DNA from: Clostridiales bacterium
Lineage (GTDB): Bacteria > Bacillota > Clostridia > Lachnospirales > JAISER01
Direction: 5' to 3'
NCBI GenBank assembly: GCA_031263985.1
Contig: JAISER010000042.1
Coordinates: 1-32,392 of the forward strand
DNA: 32,392 nt
Numbering within the stretch: the stretch's first letter is position 1; every line of letters begins with the position of its first letter. The position numbers and the translations under genes were made by a program. The notes beneath the pieces were generated by a model, which saw only the letters and a program-made list of their open reading frames with translations, had not been told where the DNA came from and made no database searches. Shown here piece by piece: positions 1-8,611 of this stretch.

Positions 1-102
1 GCTGATCACCGCGCGGATCGTCATTATCACGATCTCCAATAGGTTGTATTCTATTTTCCACGGCTGACGCGGATCTGTAATCTTCTCAAAGCGCTCCTTC
101 AT
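1..102 (-). CDS. ISAs1-family transposase, N-terminus only (cut by window edge)
   Basis: Reading leftward from an ATG at 102, the frame begins MKERFEKITDPRQPW and continues IEYNLLEIVIMTIRAVIS to the edge without a stop. This matches the N-terminal 'DDE_Tnp_1-associated' region of ISAs1 (H-repeat) transposases, where a D-P-R-Q motif precedes a helix ending T-I-(C/R)-A-V-I-(S/C)-G. A Shine-Dalgarno-like AGAGGTGA lies about 8 bases before the ATG. Only 34 codons are visible, so whether the element is intact cannot be judged. A damaged copy of the same segment lies at 17564-17637. Confidence 0.6.
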   Translation of the reverse strand, partial: MKERFEKITDPRQPWKIEYNLLEIVIMTIRAVIS

Positions 103-248
103 TGGCAAAATCACCTCTCATTATGATTTTACCACGTTATGTCAATTAGGCGGATTCTTTCATGCGTTTGCCGTGGCCCATTTGTCACGATAAACGCGCG
201 AATAGGGTTTCCAACTAAACCTCAAGGCTTTCTAATTTTTTTAGCGCG

Positions 249-403
249 TCACCAATTGAGAATGCCATCCAAATGTTTTTCGGGGTTAACGCCGATAACA
301 AAACGTTTCTTTAATTTAGGCTCAATGACATTTTCCTCAAGATAAAAACCGTTCCAGTATGAAGAGCGCCTGCAATAATATATCGCTCATTTTTGTGTAG
401 AGC
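249..403 (-). pseudogene. Decayed coding fragment of unknown family
   Basis: On the minus strand two adjoining frames give coherent protein-like sequence: KNERYIIAGALHTGTVF, then after a one-base shift YLEENVIEPKLKKRFVIG and VNPEKHLDGILNW, ending at a stop at 249-251. Together they look like the C-terminus of a broken gene. I do not recognise the family. It lies between an ISAs1 start and an IS630 copy, so it is probably part of a mobile or phage relic. The evidence is only the plausibility of the peptide, so confidence is low. Confidence 0.25.
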
Positions 404-454
404 TTTTTCCCCTAGTGTCTGTCTGTCATCGTGTTCAAATATTTTAGTAGTCTA

Positions 455-546
455 TAAGAGCCTGTTCAAGATCTCGCTTTTAGCGGATTTTTTGTGATGA
501 TTTTTCGCCAACCACAAAAAAGATGAAGATATTGAACAGGCTCTTA
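455..546. repeat. MITE-like element with 15-bp perfect terminal inverted repeats
   Basis: The 92-bp segment starts TAAGAGCCTGTTCAA and ends with its exact reverse complement TTGAACAGGCTCTTA. It has no coding capacity. Related sequence (CCTGTTCAAGAT, then CTTTTAGCGGATTTTT and TGATTTTTCGCC) recurs at 16009-16063 and, as a longer palindromic version, at 24453-24570. The first 15 bases or so recur near 17357. Short length, matched ends and dispersal fit a non-autonomous element moved by an unseen transposase. Confidence 0.65.
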
Positions 547-586
547 ATCAATTCCAGCCCTATTTGAGCTGATTGTATAGTCAAGG

Positions 587-1437
587 CTAATTGAAAGCGT
601 GAGACAGGGCGTCCCTAAAAGCGCCAAACTGATGTATATGCAGTCGTAACCTACGCTTGACATTTGCCTAAAATTTTTCAATGGGATTTAAATCGGGAGA
701 ATAGAGCGGGAGGAATATTACCCTAAATTTATATTCATCAGCTATATCGTAAATTGCGTTTTTTCGGCGGCGGGACGCGTTATCAATAATGAGTACGCTT
801 TTTGATGGATTTTTGAGCGCAGGAACAAAAACACGCTCCAGCCAACATTCAAACAGGTTGCCGTTCATAAAACCGCTAAAAGAAAATGGCGCGACAATTT
901 CGTCGCCATTCTTTGCGGCGACAACCATAGTTCGCGCAAGATGCCTGCCAAAAACTTTACCGATTACCTTTTCTCCGCGAAGCGCATAGCCATATTCTCG
1001 AGAGTAATATTCATCGAAGCCGCTTTCATCAGAATAATATAATTCGCTGTCTTCCGGCAGCGCTTCTATTTCGGCAACGAATTCTTCTCGTTTTCGCTCG
1101 TCGCGCTCAACATACTGGATTGTGTTTTTTTACGCGTAACGCCCAAAACCTTTTTTGCGCTTCGGATTCCTGAAACGCTGCAATTAAAGGCGTCCGCGGT
1201 TTCCTTATTTGTACTGTACGGATTTTCTTTGTAATACTCAAGCGATTTTTCACGGTCAATCTTATATGCTTCGCGATTCAACGGTCTGTTTTCCAGCGCT
1301 CCGGTTTCCGCTTCAAGGTTCTCCCATGCTCGAAGCGTATTTACCCCAAGTCCATACATCTCGTTTACTTCCGCTTCGCTATGTCCGTTGCGTATCGCCT
1401 CTATAGCGCGTTCTCTCATTTTTACTGGATATGACAT
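587..1437 (-). pseudogene. IS630-family transposase, inactivated copy
   Basis: The start codon at 1437 gives an N-terminal helix-turn-helix protein (MSYPVKMRERAIEAIRNGHSE). Near 1130 the frame breaks at a run of seven A on the coding strand. The -1 frame then continues through the first DDE motif (YYSDESGFDEYYSREYG), the middle motif (SVLIIDNASRRRKNAIYD) and the last one (LPLYSPDLNPIEKF). There a TAG replaces the expected tryptophan codon of the NPxEKFWANVK motif, and the remaining frame runs on to a stop at 587-589. One frameshift plus one nonsense codon mean the gene is dead. The A7 run could be a recoding site in a related active copy, but the nonsense codon makes that irrelevant here. An internally deleted copy lies at 16093-16399. 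Confidence 0.8.
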
Positions 1438-1510
1438 ATCTATATCTTACCATGTTTTTCACTTTTATAAATAGCTTCAACTATATCCCTATAGATATAT
1501 TATCAAGCGC

Positions 1511-1550
1511 AAAAAGGCCACGGCGGCAAAAAGTTTGCCGTGGCCTTTTT
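1511..1550 (-). terminator. Strong bidirectional hairpin after the phage holin
   Basis: AAAAAGGCCACGGC and GCCGTGGCCTTTTT form a perfect 14-bp stem around a 12-base loop. It lies one base past the holin stop codon. The A-tract and T-tract flanks let it act in both directions. Confidence 0.75.
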
Positions 1551-1551
1551 G

Positions 1552-1878
1552 CTAATTTGACAGCGGAGTAGGGTCACTTTCCCACCGCGGCTTTGCCTCC
1601 GTCAGCGCTTTTTCGATCAGCTGCGCCAGCATGTTAATGATGACGAATACCCGGATTATAGCGGGTATATGGAGGTAAATTTTTTCAATGACCGCTACCG
1701 GCTTGAGCTGGCCGGCGCTGCCGCCGTATGCGCGCTCGGCCCATGTGACCAGCGCAAACGCGATCTTGTTCAGTAGGCCACACTGCTTTTTGACGATCAG
1801 CGAAACGACGACGGCGATCATCACGATAACCACCGCCACACTGTCCCAGTTTGCGGCCAGAAAATCTAAAATACTCAT
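1552..1878 (-). CDS. Phage holin-like membrane protein
   Basis: This 108-residue protein has one strong hydrophobic N-terminal segment (about residues 12-30, WDSVAVVIVMIAVVVSLIV). An amphipathic middle follows, with AERAYGG near residue 50 and a second hydrophobic stretch at about 75-90. Size and layout resemble LL-H-type phage holins, which form lesions in the cytoplasmic membrane so that endolysin can reach the wall. The start is supported by AGGAGGAGAATGTCGG before the ATG and by a 4-base ATGA overlap with the frame before it. It follows the decayed endolysin on the same strand, as in a phage lysis cassette. Its frame is intact, but the module around it is not, so function is doubtful. Confidence 0.6.
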   Translation of the reverse strand: MSILDFLAANWDSVAVVIVMIAVVVSLIVKKQCGLLNKIAFALVTWAERAYGGSAGQLKPVAVIEKIYLHIPAIIRVFVIINMLAQLIEKALTEAKPRWESDPTPLSN

Positions 1879-2141
1879 CCGACATTCTCCTCCTCGTCTT
1901 TTTTCTTGTTTTGTGTGACATCGCTACCCAACGCCTGCCTGACAACGATCAGCAACAGCTCACCGCCTCATATACCCAGCAGGGCGGCGATCTCACCGGT
2001 TCCCAGCAAGGTGTCCAGCCGGCGGTATTCATACAGCGCTGACACGGTGACGATGCCGCACATAATGAGGCGCAGCGCTATCAGCGCGTTGACAAACCGC
2101 TGCGCTCGTAATTTGGCGCGGCTTATTCTCCGTGGCGCCAT
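1875..2141 (-). pseudogene. Small phage membrane protein with an internal TGA
   Basis: From an ATG at 2141 the frame gives MAPRRISRAKLRAQRFVNAL, a hydrophobic stretch (ALIALRLIMCGIVTVSAL), and then a TGA at 1968-1970 after LLGTGEIAALLGI. Beyond it the same frame continues GGELLLIVVRQALG plus a Lys/Glu-rich tail, and its stop overlaps the holin start (ATGA). TGG to TGA is a one-base change, so this was probably one 88-residue protein in the lysis region. Alternatively the gene simply ends at 57 residues. It lies between the endolysin relic and the holin on the same strand. Confidence 0.45.
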
Positions 2142-2153
2142 ATCAACCCTCCC

Positions 2154-3424
2154 TTATCCGCGATGACAATAATCCAGACTTATCCACCCGGCGCCGCTCT
2201 TGAGCTTGCCCCACTTTGACGCGCCGGGGCCGTCCACCTCCTCGGTGATTGTGTACGCCCCTTTGTCTGTTATCGCCCCAACCGTGCCGTAGATAGCGCA
2301 GGGGCATTTGCGGATATTGATGGAACTGGCGGTCACCTTGACGGTATAAGGCAGCTCCGCGGCAGGCCCAGGGGTGGCGCCGGTCTGCCCGGCATACTTG
2401 TCATAGTATTTCTGGCCGTACCCGGCGCGCCTGACAAACGCGGCCTCGGACCGGTCTGCCTGACACTGGCGGCGCTTTTCAGCACGGACATAACCGCCGT
2501 GTAGCTTTGCAGTTCACGCCGCAAAAACTCCAGCTGGGTTTGCAGGTCGCCGATAGACTGCCCAGCCGCGCATATTGCGGCAGGTTTTCATTGCGGCTCC
2601 AGAACGTCCGCTGGGCCAAGCCCGTAGCCCGCGTCATCCCGCACAAAGTTGGTATAGCCGCCATTGTCCACGGCGGCAGCGTGTGTCACGTCATTCATGC
2701 CCAGCTTGCTTCCATAGCTGTTTTGCATGTTGGTGGACTTGAGGCCGCTTGCGGCGTAGATGTTGCCCATCAGTCCCGCCGCTGCGCAGTCATTCAGTCC
2801 CTACTTTTTCAGGCAGGCCCAAATGTCCGCCTCGCTGCCCATGAAGAGCGCGGCCGAAGTCGTAGACGTTGCCGACGTGGTGGTAGCGGCGTCCATGAAC
2901 CGCTTGACCTCGGCCCGGAACGTATCCATACTTTCTGCCATGTTCAGGCCACCAGCGCATGACATCGCCGCAGTTACTGGTGATGCCCAGCGCGTGGCTC
3001 TCGCTGTGGCGGATCATGGAGGGCTTGTCTGGCGCGATGCAGTAGGTCTTGCACAAGCATGGCGCACAGCTCGGCGACCTCCTGACAGACCTTTATAAAA
3101 TAGGCGGCGTCGGCCAGGCCGTCCTCGCAGATTTCAAAACCGATATAGCCCATATTGTTGGCGGCGCCTTTGGAGCCGCCGCCGCTGTGCCAGCCCACCA
3201 TGTCCCACGGGAAGATTTGATAGATGGCCACGGTCACACCGTTCCCCAGCAGGCCAATGAAAGCATGGATGCAGACCTGCCGCTCCGAAATGGTTTCCGT
3301 TGTCATATAGGCTTTCAAGATGCCGCGTGACAGTGTCCAAGTCAAAGAAATTCACCCATAACGCTTCATACAGCGGATAGACAAAGCTCCCACTGAGAAG
3401 CTGCGTCGCCTCATATGCGCTCAT
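2154..3424 (-). pseudogene. Decayed phage endolysin: amidase + lysozyme-like + SH3 domains
   Basis: Successive minus-strand frames form one broken endolysin of roughly 420 residues. From 3424: MSAYEATQLLSGSFVYPLYE, a shift near 3330, then an Amidase_2-like part (GWHSGGGSKGAANNMGYIGF, EICEDGLADAAYF). Another shift near 3050 leads to RHSESHALGITSNCGDVMRWW, which resembles the zinc-site end of Amidase_2. A Thr/Ser linker (DAATTTSATSTTSA) follows, and then a phage-tail-lysozyme-like domain (GNIYAASGLKSTNMQNSYGS, DNGGYTNFVRDDAGYGLAQ). The C-terminal SH3-like wall-binding part contains SSINIRKCPCAIYG and ends GWISLDYC. At least four frameshifts and one in-frame TAG (after the lysozyme segment AD-I-WACLKK) separate the pieces. 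Domain order is clear, family names are by recognition of motifs, and the enzyme cannot be made intact. Confidence 0.7.
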
Positions 3425-3496
3425 GGTTATTCCTCATTTTTTTATGCGGGCGCCATTGCCTGTTTTTAGTTGTCGGGAATTTTTCCATGAAAACAA

Positions 3497-3531
3497 GAAA
3501 CCCCGCAAAGGCTTGCGCCACGCGGGGTTTC
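3497..3531 (-). terminator. Intrinsic terminator downstream of tRNA-Thr
   Basis: GAAACCCCGC and GCGGGGTTTC form a perfect 10-bp stem. On the minus strand it is followed by TTGTTTT. It lies 16 bases beyond the 3' end of the tRNA-Thr gene. Confidence 0.7.
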
Positions 3532-3546
3532 AAACGTCTTTGGTGA

Positions 3547-3620
3547 AGCTGCTACCCGGGCTTGAACCGGGGACCTCGTCCTTACCAAGGACGCGCTCAT
3601 ACCTACTGAGCTATAGCAGC
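3547..3620 (-). tRNA. tRNA-Thr (anticodon GGT)
   Basis: The minus strand folds as a full cloverleaf: acceptor GCTGCTA/TAGCAGC, D stem GCTC/GAGC, anticodon stem CGTCC/GGACG with loop TTGGTAA (anticodon GGT, reading ACC and ACU), and T arm CCCGG-TTCAAGC-CCGGG. The discriminator is T, as in many Firmicutes tRNA-Thr. CCA is not encoded directly after it. The 3' end faces the prophage relic, the usual geometry for phage integration at a tRNA. Confidence 0.95.
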
Positions 3621-4507
3621 CTATTTAATTTTTGCCCTTTACGGTATGAAGCCGGATATAATTCGCTATACCTGTCCGCCATATTCCCTTCTTAAAACCC
3701 TATAAAATTAACCTTTCACGTACTCCCTGCGAGTATCAGAGCTTGCCGCGCAGCTCCAATATCCTTACCAAGAACGCGCTCATACCCGCTTAACTATAGA
3801 AAAGCGTTCAGTTTCATCCGCAATGCCCCGATTAATGAGCGAGCGGAAATTAAAACGATCAACCGAAACGGCTAATATAATATCATAACATGACCGTAGT
3901 GTCAAGAGCGCGTTCACCTTGAAAAACGAGGCGGCGGCATTCGCTCTGAGCGCGAAATTAATGATAATATAAATTCAGCCATGGAAATGTTTAGCGCGGA
4001 GCGCTCATGTCCGCGCCGATCGTCCTTATTTAGAAAAAACGGTTTTACATGAGGCATTCATTATTCAGCGGCGAATTATAATTGATCGGCGTTTACGAAC
4101 GGTACAGGCGCAATCGCTTATTTCAGGATTTCGCCTTGCGGCTTTGCGTTATTTCCCTTTTTCAACTATAAGCCGCGAACCATCCATGTCATATTTAAAT
4201 TAGACCAATCCAGTTTTCGTTTCATAGCCCTAGTTGGTTTCAAAATTGGTTTCGAGGTAATACTTACTCTTCTCAATTCGGTTCCGGCGTTTCTCTTTAA
4301 CTCATGTTTTTATCGCGTCGCCCTCAAGATCCTTGAAACATAATTCAACATCATCGCGCAACGCTTTTCGCTCGTATTTTGCATATCATTATCATATCCG
4401 CTTTTTTCAAACATATTAAAGACGCCCTTTGATTAAGTAATAACTTGCCCGAAACGAAAATAACTGTTATCATATTAACCGAGAATAAAACGCCGGAGGA
4501 AGCGCTG
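3621..4507. other. Long gene-free stretch between tRNA-Thr and pth
   Basis: Apart from the tRNA-Thr relic (3758-3803) I see no convincing frame, strong hairpin or clear promoter. The sequence is AT-richer than the flanking genes and is littered with stops on both strands. It is probably eroded DNA. Confidence 0.5.
3758..3803 (-). pseudogene. tRNA-Thr relic
   Basis: On the minus strand CTATAGTTAAGCGGGTATGAGCGCG followed by TTCTTGGTAAGGA closely follows the 5' half of the tRNA-Thr gene at 3547-3620, including the TTGGTAA anticodon loop. The anticodon stem is mispaired, the acceptor does not close, and no T arm is recognisable. It looks like the remains of a tandem second copy. Confidence 0.5.
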
Positions 4508-5110
4508 ATGCGACTTATTGCGGGTCTGGGTAACCCGGAGAGGGATTATCGCGGCACAAGACATAACATGGGCTTTGAGACGCTTAACAAATTGGCTTTC
4601 GACCATGATATAAAGATGAAGACGTCGAAATTCCGGGCTATTTCAGGCGATGGAACGATACACGGCGAAAAAGTCATGTTATTTAAGCCTCAGACATACA
4701 TGAATTTAAGCGGCGAAGCTGTGCGCGACGCGATCAATTTTTATAAATTAACGCACGATGATTTAATCGTCGTGTATGACGATATAGATCTTGAATTAGG
4801 GGATACGCGCGTGCGGGAAACCGGCAGCGCCGGCAGTCACAACGGCATGAAAAGCGTCATCTATCAGCTTGGCGCGCAAGATTTCATACGCGTGCGCGCG
4901 GGTATAGGTCCCAAACCTAACGAATGGGACCTGAGCGCTTTCGTTACAAGCCGGTTCAGGCCTGACGATATTGATAAGATGGTTGAAGGCGTCGCCAAAG
5001 CGGCCGCCGCCGTGGAAACGATTTTAAAGTCCGGGGTAAAAGAGGCTATGAATATGTTCAACAGACGCGCCAAAAATAAAATTGACAGACAACAGGCGGA
5101 CGGAGAATGA
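4508..5110 (+). CDS. pth: Peptidyl-tRNA hydrolase
   Basis: This 200-residue enzyme releases peptides from peptidyl-tRNAs that drop off ribosomes, so tRNA can be recycled. The N-terminus MRLIAGLGNPERDYRGTRHN has the family's GLGNP loop and the catalytic His19 in TRHN. VVYDDIDL (about residues 88-95) carries the partner Asp, and GSAGSHNGMKS is the substrate-binding loop. Length is standard for the family (185-200). The frame is open 21 codons further upstream, but the ATG at 4508 has GGAGGAA at good spacing and matches the family start. Its stop overlaps the mfd start (ATGA), so the two are translationally coupled. pth-mfd adjacency is common in Firmicutes. Confidence 0.96.
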   Translation: MRLIAGLGNPERDYRGTRHNMGFETLNKLAFDHDIKMKTSKFRAISGDGTIHGEKVMLFKPQTYMNLSGEAVRDAINFYKLTHDDLIVVYDDIDLELGDTRVRETGSAGSHNGMKSVIYQLGAQDFIRVRAGIGPKPNEWDLSAFVTSRFRPDDIDKMVEGVAKAAAAVETILKSGVKEAMNMFNRRAKNKIDRQQADGE

Positions 5111-8100
5111 CGGGCGCTGTTTTTGAGCGTTTAAACGACCTTGACAGTTTCAAGGTTTTGACAAAGCGCGCGTCGGAGCGTAAAAGCGCGATGGCCGTCG
5201 GCGTGGCGGACAGTCAGAAATGCCACTTGATCGCCGCGCTTTGCCGCTTTTTATCGCGCGGTTCGCTGATTATAACCCATTCGGACGTGCGCGCGAAAGA
5301 GATCTCGGAAGATATGCGTTTGTTTTTGGGCGACGATCGCGTCGCGGCTTACCCCGTCAAGGACGTGCTGTTTTATAACGCCGACGTCCATAGCGTGGAC
5401 ATCGTTAAACGGAGGCTGCAAACGCTTGACAGGCTTATGAACGGTGAAAACGTAACGATCGCGTTGTCCGTGGAAGCGCTCTTCGATCGGCTCGCGCCTA
5501 AGCGCGCCTTTAAACAGGCGGCGCTGACCATTAAGACCGGCGACGAAATAACCATGCGCGACATTTCCGAAAAGCTGTCGCTTAACGGCTATGAGCGGTC
5601 GGGCGCGGTGGAGGGTCCCGGTCAATTCGCCGTTCGCGGCGGCATATTGGACGTGTTCCCTTCGACAATGGACAGAGCCGCGCGCATTGAATATTGGGGC
5701 GATGAGGTTGACTCCATACGCGTTTTGGACGCTTACGCTCAGCGTTCCGTTGAAAATATAGAGGAATTAAGCGTTTTGCCTATGAGCGAGTTCGTTTTCG
5801 GCGAAAAAGAGCTTGACAGGGCGATTGGCGCCATAAACGCTGAAGCCAAGGAACTTTTCGCGAAGTATGAACAGAACGGGCTTGACGCCGACGGTTTAAG
5901 GAATTACGTGTCGGAATCGCTGGAAACGCTGCAAAAGTGCGCGGATAGGTTCGGCATGTATTTCTACGACGACAACGCTTCGCTGTTCGACTATTTGCCA
6001 AAAGATACGCTTGTGTTTTTTGACGACCCCGCGCTAGTCGAAAAACGCGCTGAAACGGCCGCGGAAGAGTTCAGACGCAGCATGGAAAGCAGGGTGGAAA
6101 ATGGCAGGCTGTTACCGAGACAAGCGGATATGGTGTACTCTTTTTCGCAGATAACGTCATTCGCCCAAGGGTTTCCGCTGATAGCGCTATCGACGCTGGG
6201 CCAGGGCTTTAAACATATGGACATAACGGAACGCGCCCATTTCAATGTAAAATCTCTGTCTACGCCGCGAAATCGTTTCGACTTAATGTTAGAGGATTTA
6301 AAGGGTTACGTTAAAGCTAACTACAGCGCGCTGTTTCTATCCGGCTCCCGCACAAGAGGACAACGGTTGGCCGACGAAATGGCGAAAGCGAATATACCGG
6401 CTAGGTTTTATGAAGACGACGCGGTTTTGACCGACGGCGCCGTAACGGTTACGCACGGCGCGCTGCACAAAGGCTTTGAATACAAAGATTTAAAGCTCGC
6501 CATCATGACCGACGCGGAAATCTTTGGCGAGGAAAAAAAGAAAAAACGCCGCGCTAAAAATAAAAACGCCATAAAGATAGAAAATTTTACGGACATAAAG
6601 CCCGGCGATTATATCGTCCATGACAACCACGGCATAGGCGTGTACAAAGGCATAGAGACTATCGTCGCCGACGGCGTCGGCAAAGACTATATAAAGCTTC
6701 AGTACGCCGACGGCGGCAATCTGTACGTCCACACGAGCCAACTCGATATGGTTCAAAAATACATTGGCGGCGACGGCGCGCGTCTAAAACTGAACAAACT
6801 TGGCGGCTCGGAATGGCTGAAGGCTAAATCCCGAACGCGCAAAGCCGTAGAGATCTTCGCGAAAGATCTGGTAGGGCTTTACGCCCGAAGACAGGCGTCG
6901 AAAGGGTTCGCGTTCGGCGCGGACAACGTATGGCAAAAGGAATTTGAGGAGATGTTCCCGTTTGAAGAGACCGACGACCAAATTACGGCTATAGAGGACG
7001 TAAAGAGCGACATGGAGTCCGTAAAAGTCATGGACAGGCTTATCTGCGGCGACGTAGGCTACGGTAAAACGGAAGTCGCCATACGCGCCGCCTTCAAAGC
7101 GGCGCAAGACGGCAAACAAGTCGCGTATCTCGCGCCAACGACCATATTGGCTCAGCAGCACTATAACACGTTCGCTCAGCGCATGAAAGATTTTCCGATC
7201 TATATCGAACTGCTTTCGCGTTTTCGCACGAAAAAACAGCAGCTCGAAACGCTGGAACGGCTCGAAAAAGGACAGGCGGACATCGTCATAGGCACTCATA
7301 GGCTTCTTTCAAAAGACGTGAAGTTTAAAAACCTCGGTCTGGTCGTCATCGATGAGGAACAGCGATTTGGCGTGGGACATAAGGAAAAACTGAAAAGCCT
7401 GAAAGAAAACGTTGACGCGCTCACGCTTACCGCCACGCCCATACCCCGCACGCTGCACATGAGCCTGACCGGCATACGCGATATGAGCGTGCTTGAAGAG
7501 CCGCCGCAAGAACGCCGCCCCGTGCAAACGTACGTGATGGAGCGAAGCCCGGAATTTACGCGCGACGCGATATTGCGCGAGATAGGGCGAGGCGGGCAGG
7601 TATATTACCTGCACAACCGCGTGCGCAATATATCGGAGGAAGCCGCGCGCGTGCGCAAGCTTGCGCCGGAAGCGACCGTCGCTTACGCCCACGGGCAGAT
7701 GAGCGAAAGCGATCTGGAAGACATCATGATCGACTTTATAAACGGCAATACCCAAGTGCTGGTCTGCACGACGATAATCGAGTCCGGTCTCGACATACCG
7801 AACGTCAACACGATAATTATACAAGACGCGGACAGGCTCGGTCTCGCCCAGCTTTATCAACTCCGCGGACGCGTTGGGCGCTCTAACCGCCAGGCCTACG
7901 CGTACCTGATGTACCGCCGCGACCGCGTTCTACGCGAAGACGCGGAGAAAAGGCTGCAAACTATACGCGATTTTACGGAATTCGGCTCAGGCTTTCGCAT
8001 AGCCATGCGCGACATGGAGATACGCGGCGCGGGCAATTTGCTGGGCGGGGAGCAGCATGGACATATGGACGCCGTGGGCTACGACATGTACTGCAAGATA

Positions 8101-8586
8101 TTAAGCGAAGTGATCGGCGAAATGCGCGAAGAGCGCCCCGAAGAGACGTTTGAGACGTCTATAGACATAAACATAAACGCGTGTATACCGAGTTACTATA
8201 TAGACAACGAAGAGCAAAAGCTTGACGTATATAAAAAGATATCGCTTATCAAAAACGAGGACGAGTATTTTGACGCGCAGGAAGAGATAGAGGACAGATT
8301 CGGGCCTATCACACCCGGCGTGCAAAACCTGTTGGACATCGCGCTGCTCAAGGCTTACGCTCACAACATAGACGTTTCGTCCGTAACCCACAAACGCGGC
8401 TCGGTCATCATGGCGTTTCGGCCGGACGCCGGAATAAACCCGGAAAACGCGTTGCGCGTCGTGCTGGAGAACCCTGAAAAACTTACGTTTTCCGTAAACG
8501 TGAATCCTGTTCTGGCCTATCGCTGCGACGAGACGAAAGGCATAGATTTGTGGGAAATAAAAGAGCTTCTAAAACAAATGGCCTAA
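5107..8586 (+). CDS. mfd: Transcription-repair coupling factor Mfd
   Basis: This 1159-residue helicase-like translocase displaces RNA polymerase stalled at DNA damage and recruits the UvrA machinery. The N-terminal third has the UvrB-like module (VRGGILDVFPST near residue 178). The RNA-polymerase-interaction (CarD-like) domain lies near residues 495-560 (GDYIVHDNHGIGVYKGIE). The superfamily-2 motor follows, with Walker A GDVGYGKTEVA near 650, DEEQ box VIDEEQRFG near 750, TATPIPRTL near 780, and the QLRGRVGRSNR motif VI near 920. The C-terminal TRCF domain is complete. Length is normal (1150-1180). Some poly-lysine runs (EEKKKKRRAKNKN near 475) sit just before the CarD-like domain. The 3.5-kb frame is uninterrupted, which argues that broken genes elsewhere in the window are not just poor sequence quality. 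Confidence 0.98.
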   Translation: MTGAVFERLNDLDSFKVLTKRASERKSAMAVGVADSQKCHLIAALCRFLSRGSLIITHSDVRAKEISEDMRLFLGDDRVAAYPVKDVLFYNADVHSVDIVKRRLQTLDRLMNGENVTIALSVEALFDRLAPKRAFKQAALTIKTGDEITMRDISEKLSLNGYERSGAVEGPGQFAVRGGILDVFPSTMDRAARIEYWGDEVDSIRVLDAYAQRSVENIEELSVLPMSEFVFGEKELDRAIGAINAEAKELFAKYEQNGLDADGLRNYVSESLETLQKCADRFGMYFYDDNASLFDYLPKDTLVFFDDPALVEKRAETAAEEFRRSMESRVENGRLLPRQADMVYSFSQITSFAQGFPLIALSTLGQGFKHMDITERAHFNVKSLSTPRNRFDLMLEDLKGYVKANYSALFLSGSRTRGQRLADEMAKANIPARFYEDDAVLTDGAVTVTHGALHKGFEYKDLKLAIMTDAEIFGEEKKKKRRAKNKNAIKIENFTDIKPGDYIVHDNHGIGVYKGIETIVADGVGKDYIKLQYADGGNLYVHTSQLDMVQKYIGGDGARLKLNKLGGSEWLKAKSRTRKAVEIFAKDLVGLYARRQASKGFAFGADNVWQKEFEEMFPFEETDDQITAIEDVKSDMESVKVMDRLICGDVGYGKTEVAIRAAFKAAQDGKQVAYLAPTTILAQQHYNTFAQRMKDFPIYIELLSRFRTKKQQLETLERLEKGQADIVIGTHRLLSKDVKFKNLGLVVIDEEQRFGVGHKEKLKSLKENVDALTLTATPIPRTLHMSLTGIRDMSVLEEPPQERRPVQTYVMERSPEFTRDAILREIGRGGQVYYLHNRVRNISEEAARVRKLAPEATVAYAHGQMSESDLEDIMIDFINGNTQVLVCTTIIESGLDIPNVNTIIIQDADRLGLAQLYQLRGRVGRSNRQAYAYLMYRRDRVLREDAEKRLQTIRDFTEFGSGFRIAMRDMEIRGAGNLLGGEQHGHMDAVGYDMYCKILSEVIGEMREERPEETFETSIDININACIPSYYIDNEEQKLDVYKKISLIKNEDEYFDAQEEIEDRFGPITPGVQNLLDIALLKAYAHNIDVSSVTHKRGSVIMAFRPDAGINPENALRVVLENPEKLTFSVNVNPVLAYRCDETKGIDLWEIKELLKQMA

Positions 8587-8611
8587 CCGTTAACACGAAA
8601 AGAGGTAAAGT

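Noticed and set aside
2507-3330. Plus-strand genes in the endolysin region
   Set aside because: They are shadow frames of the GC-rich minus-strand endolysin relic; the minus frames carry the recognisable domains.
6784-7860. Long minus-strand frames inside mfd
   Set aside because: They are complements of the GC-biased mfd reading frame with no recognisable domain.
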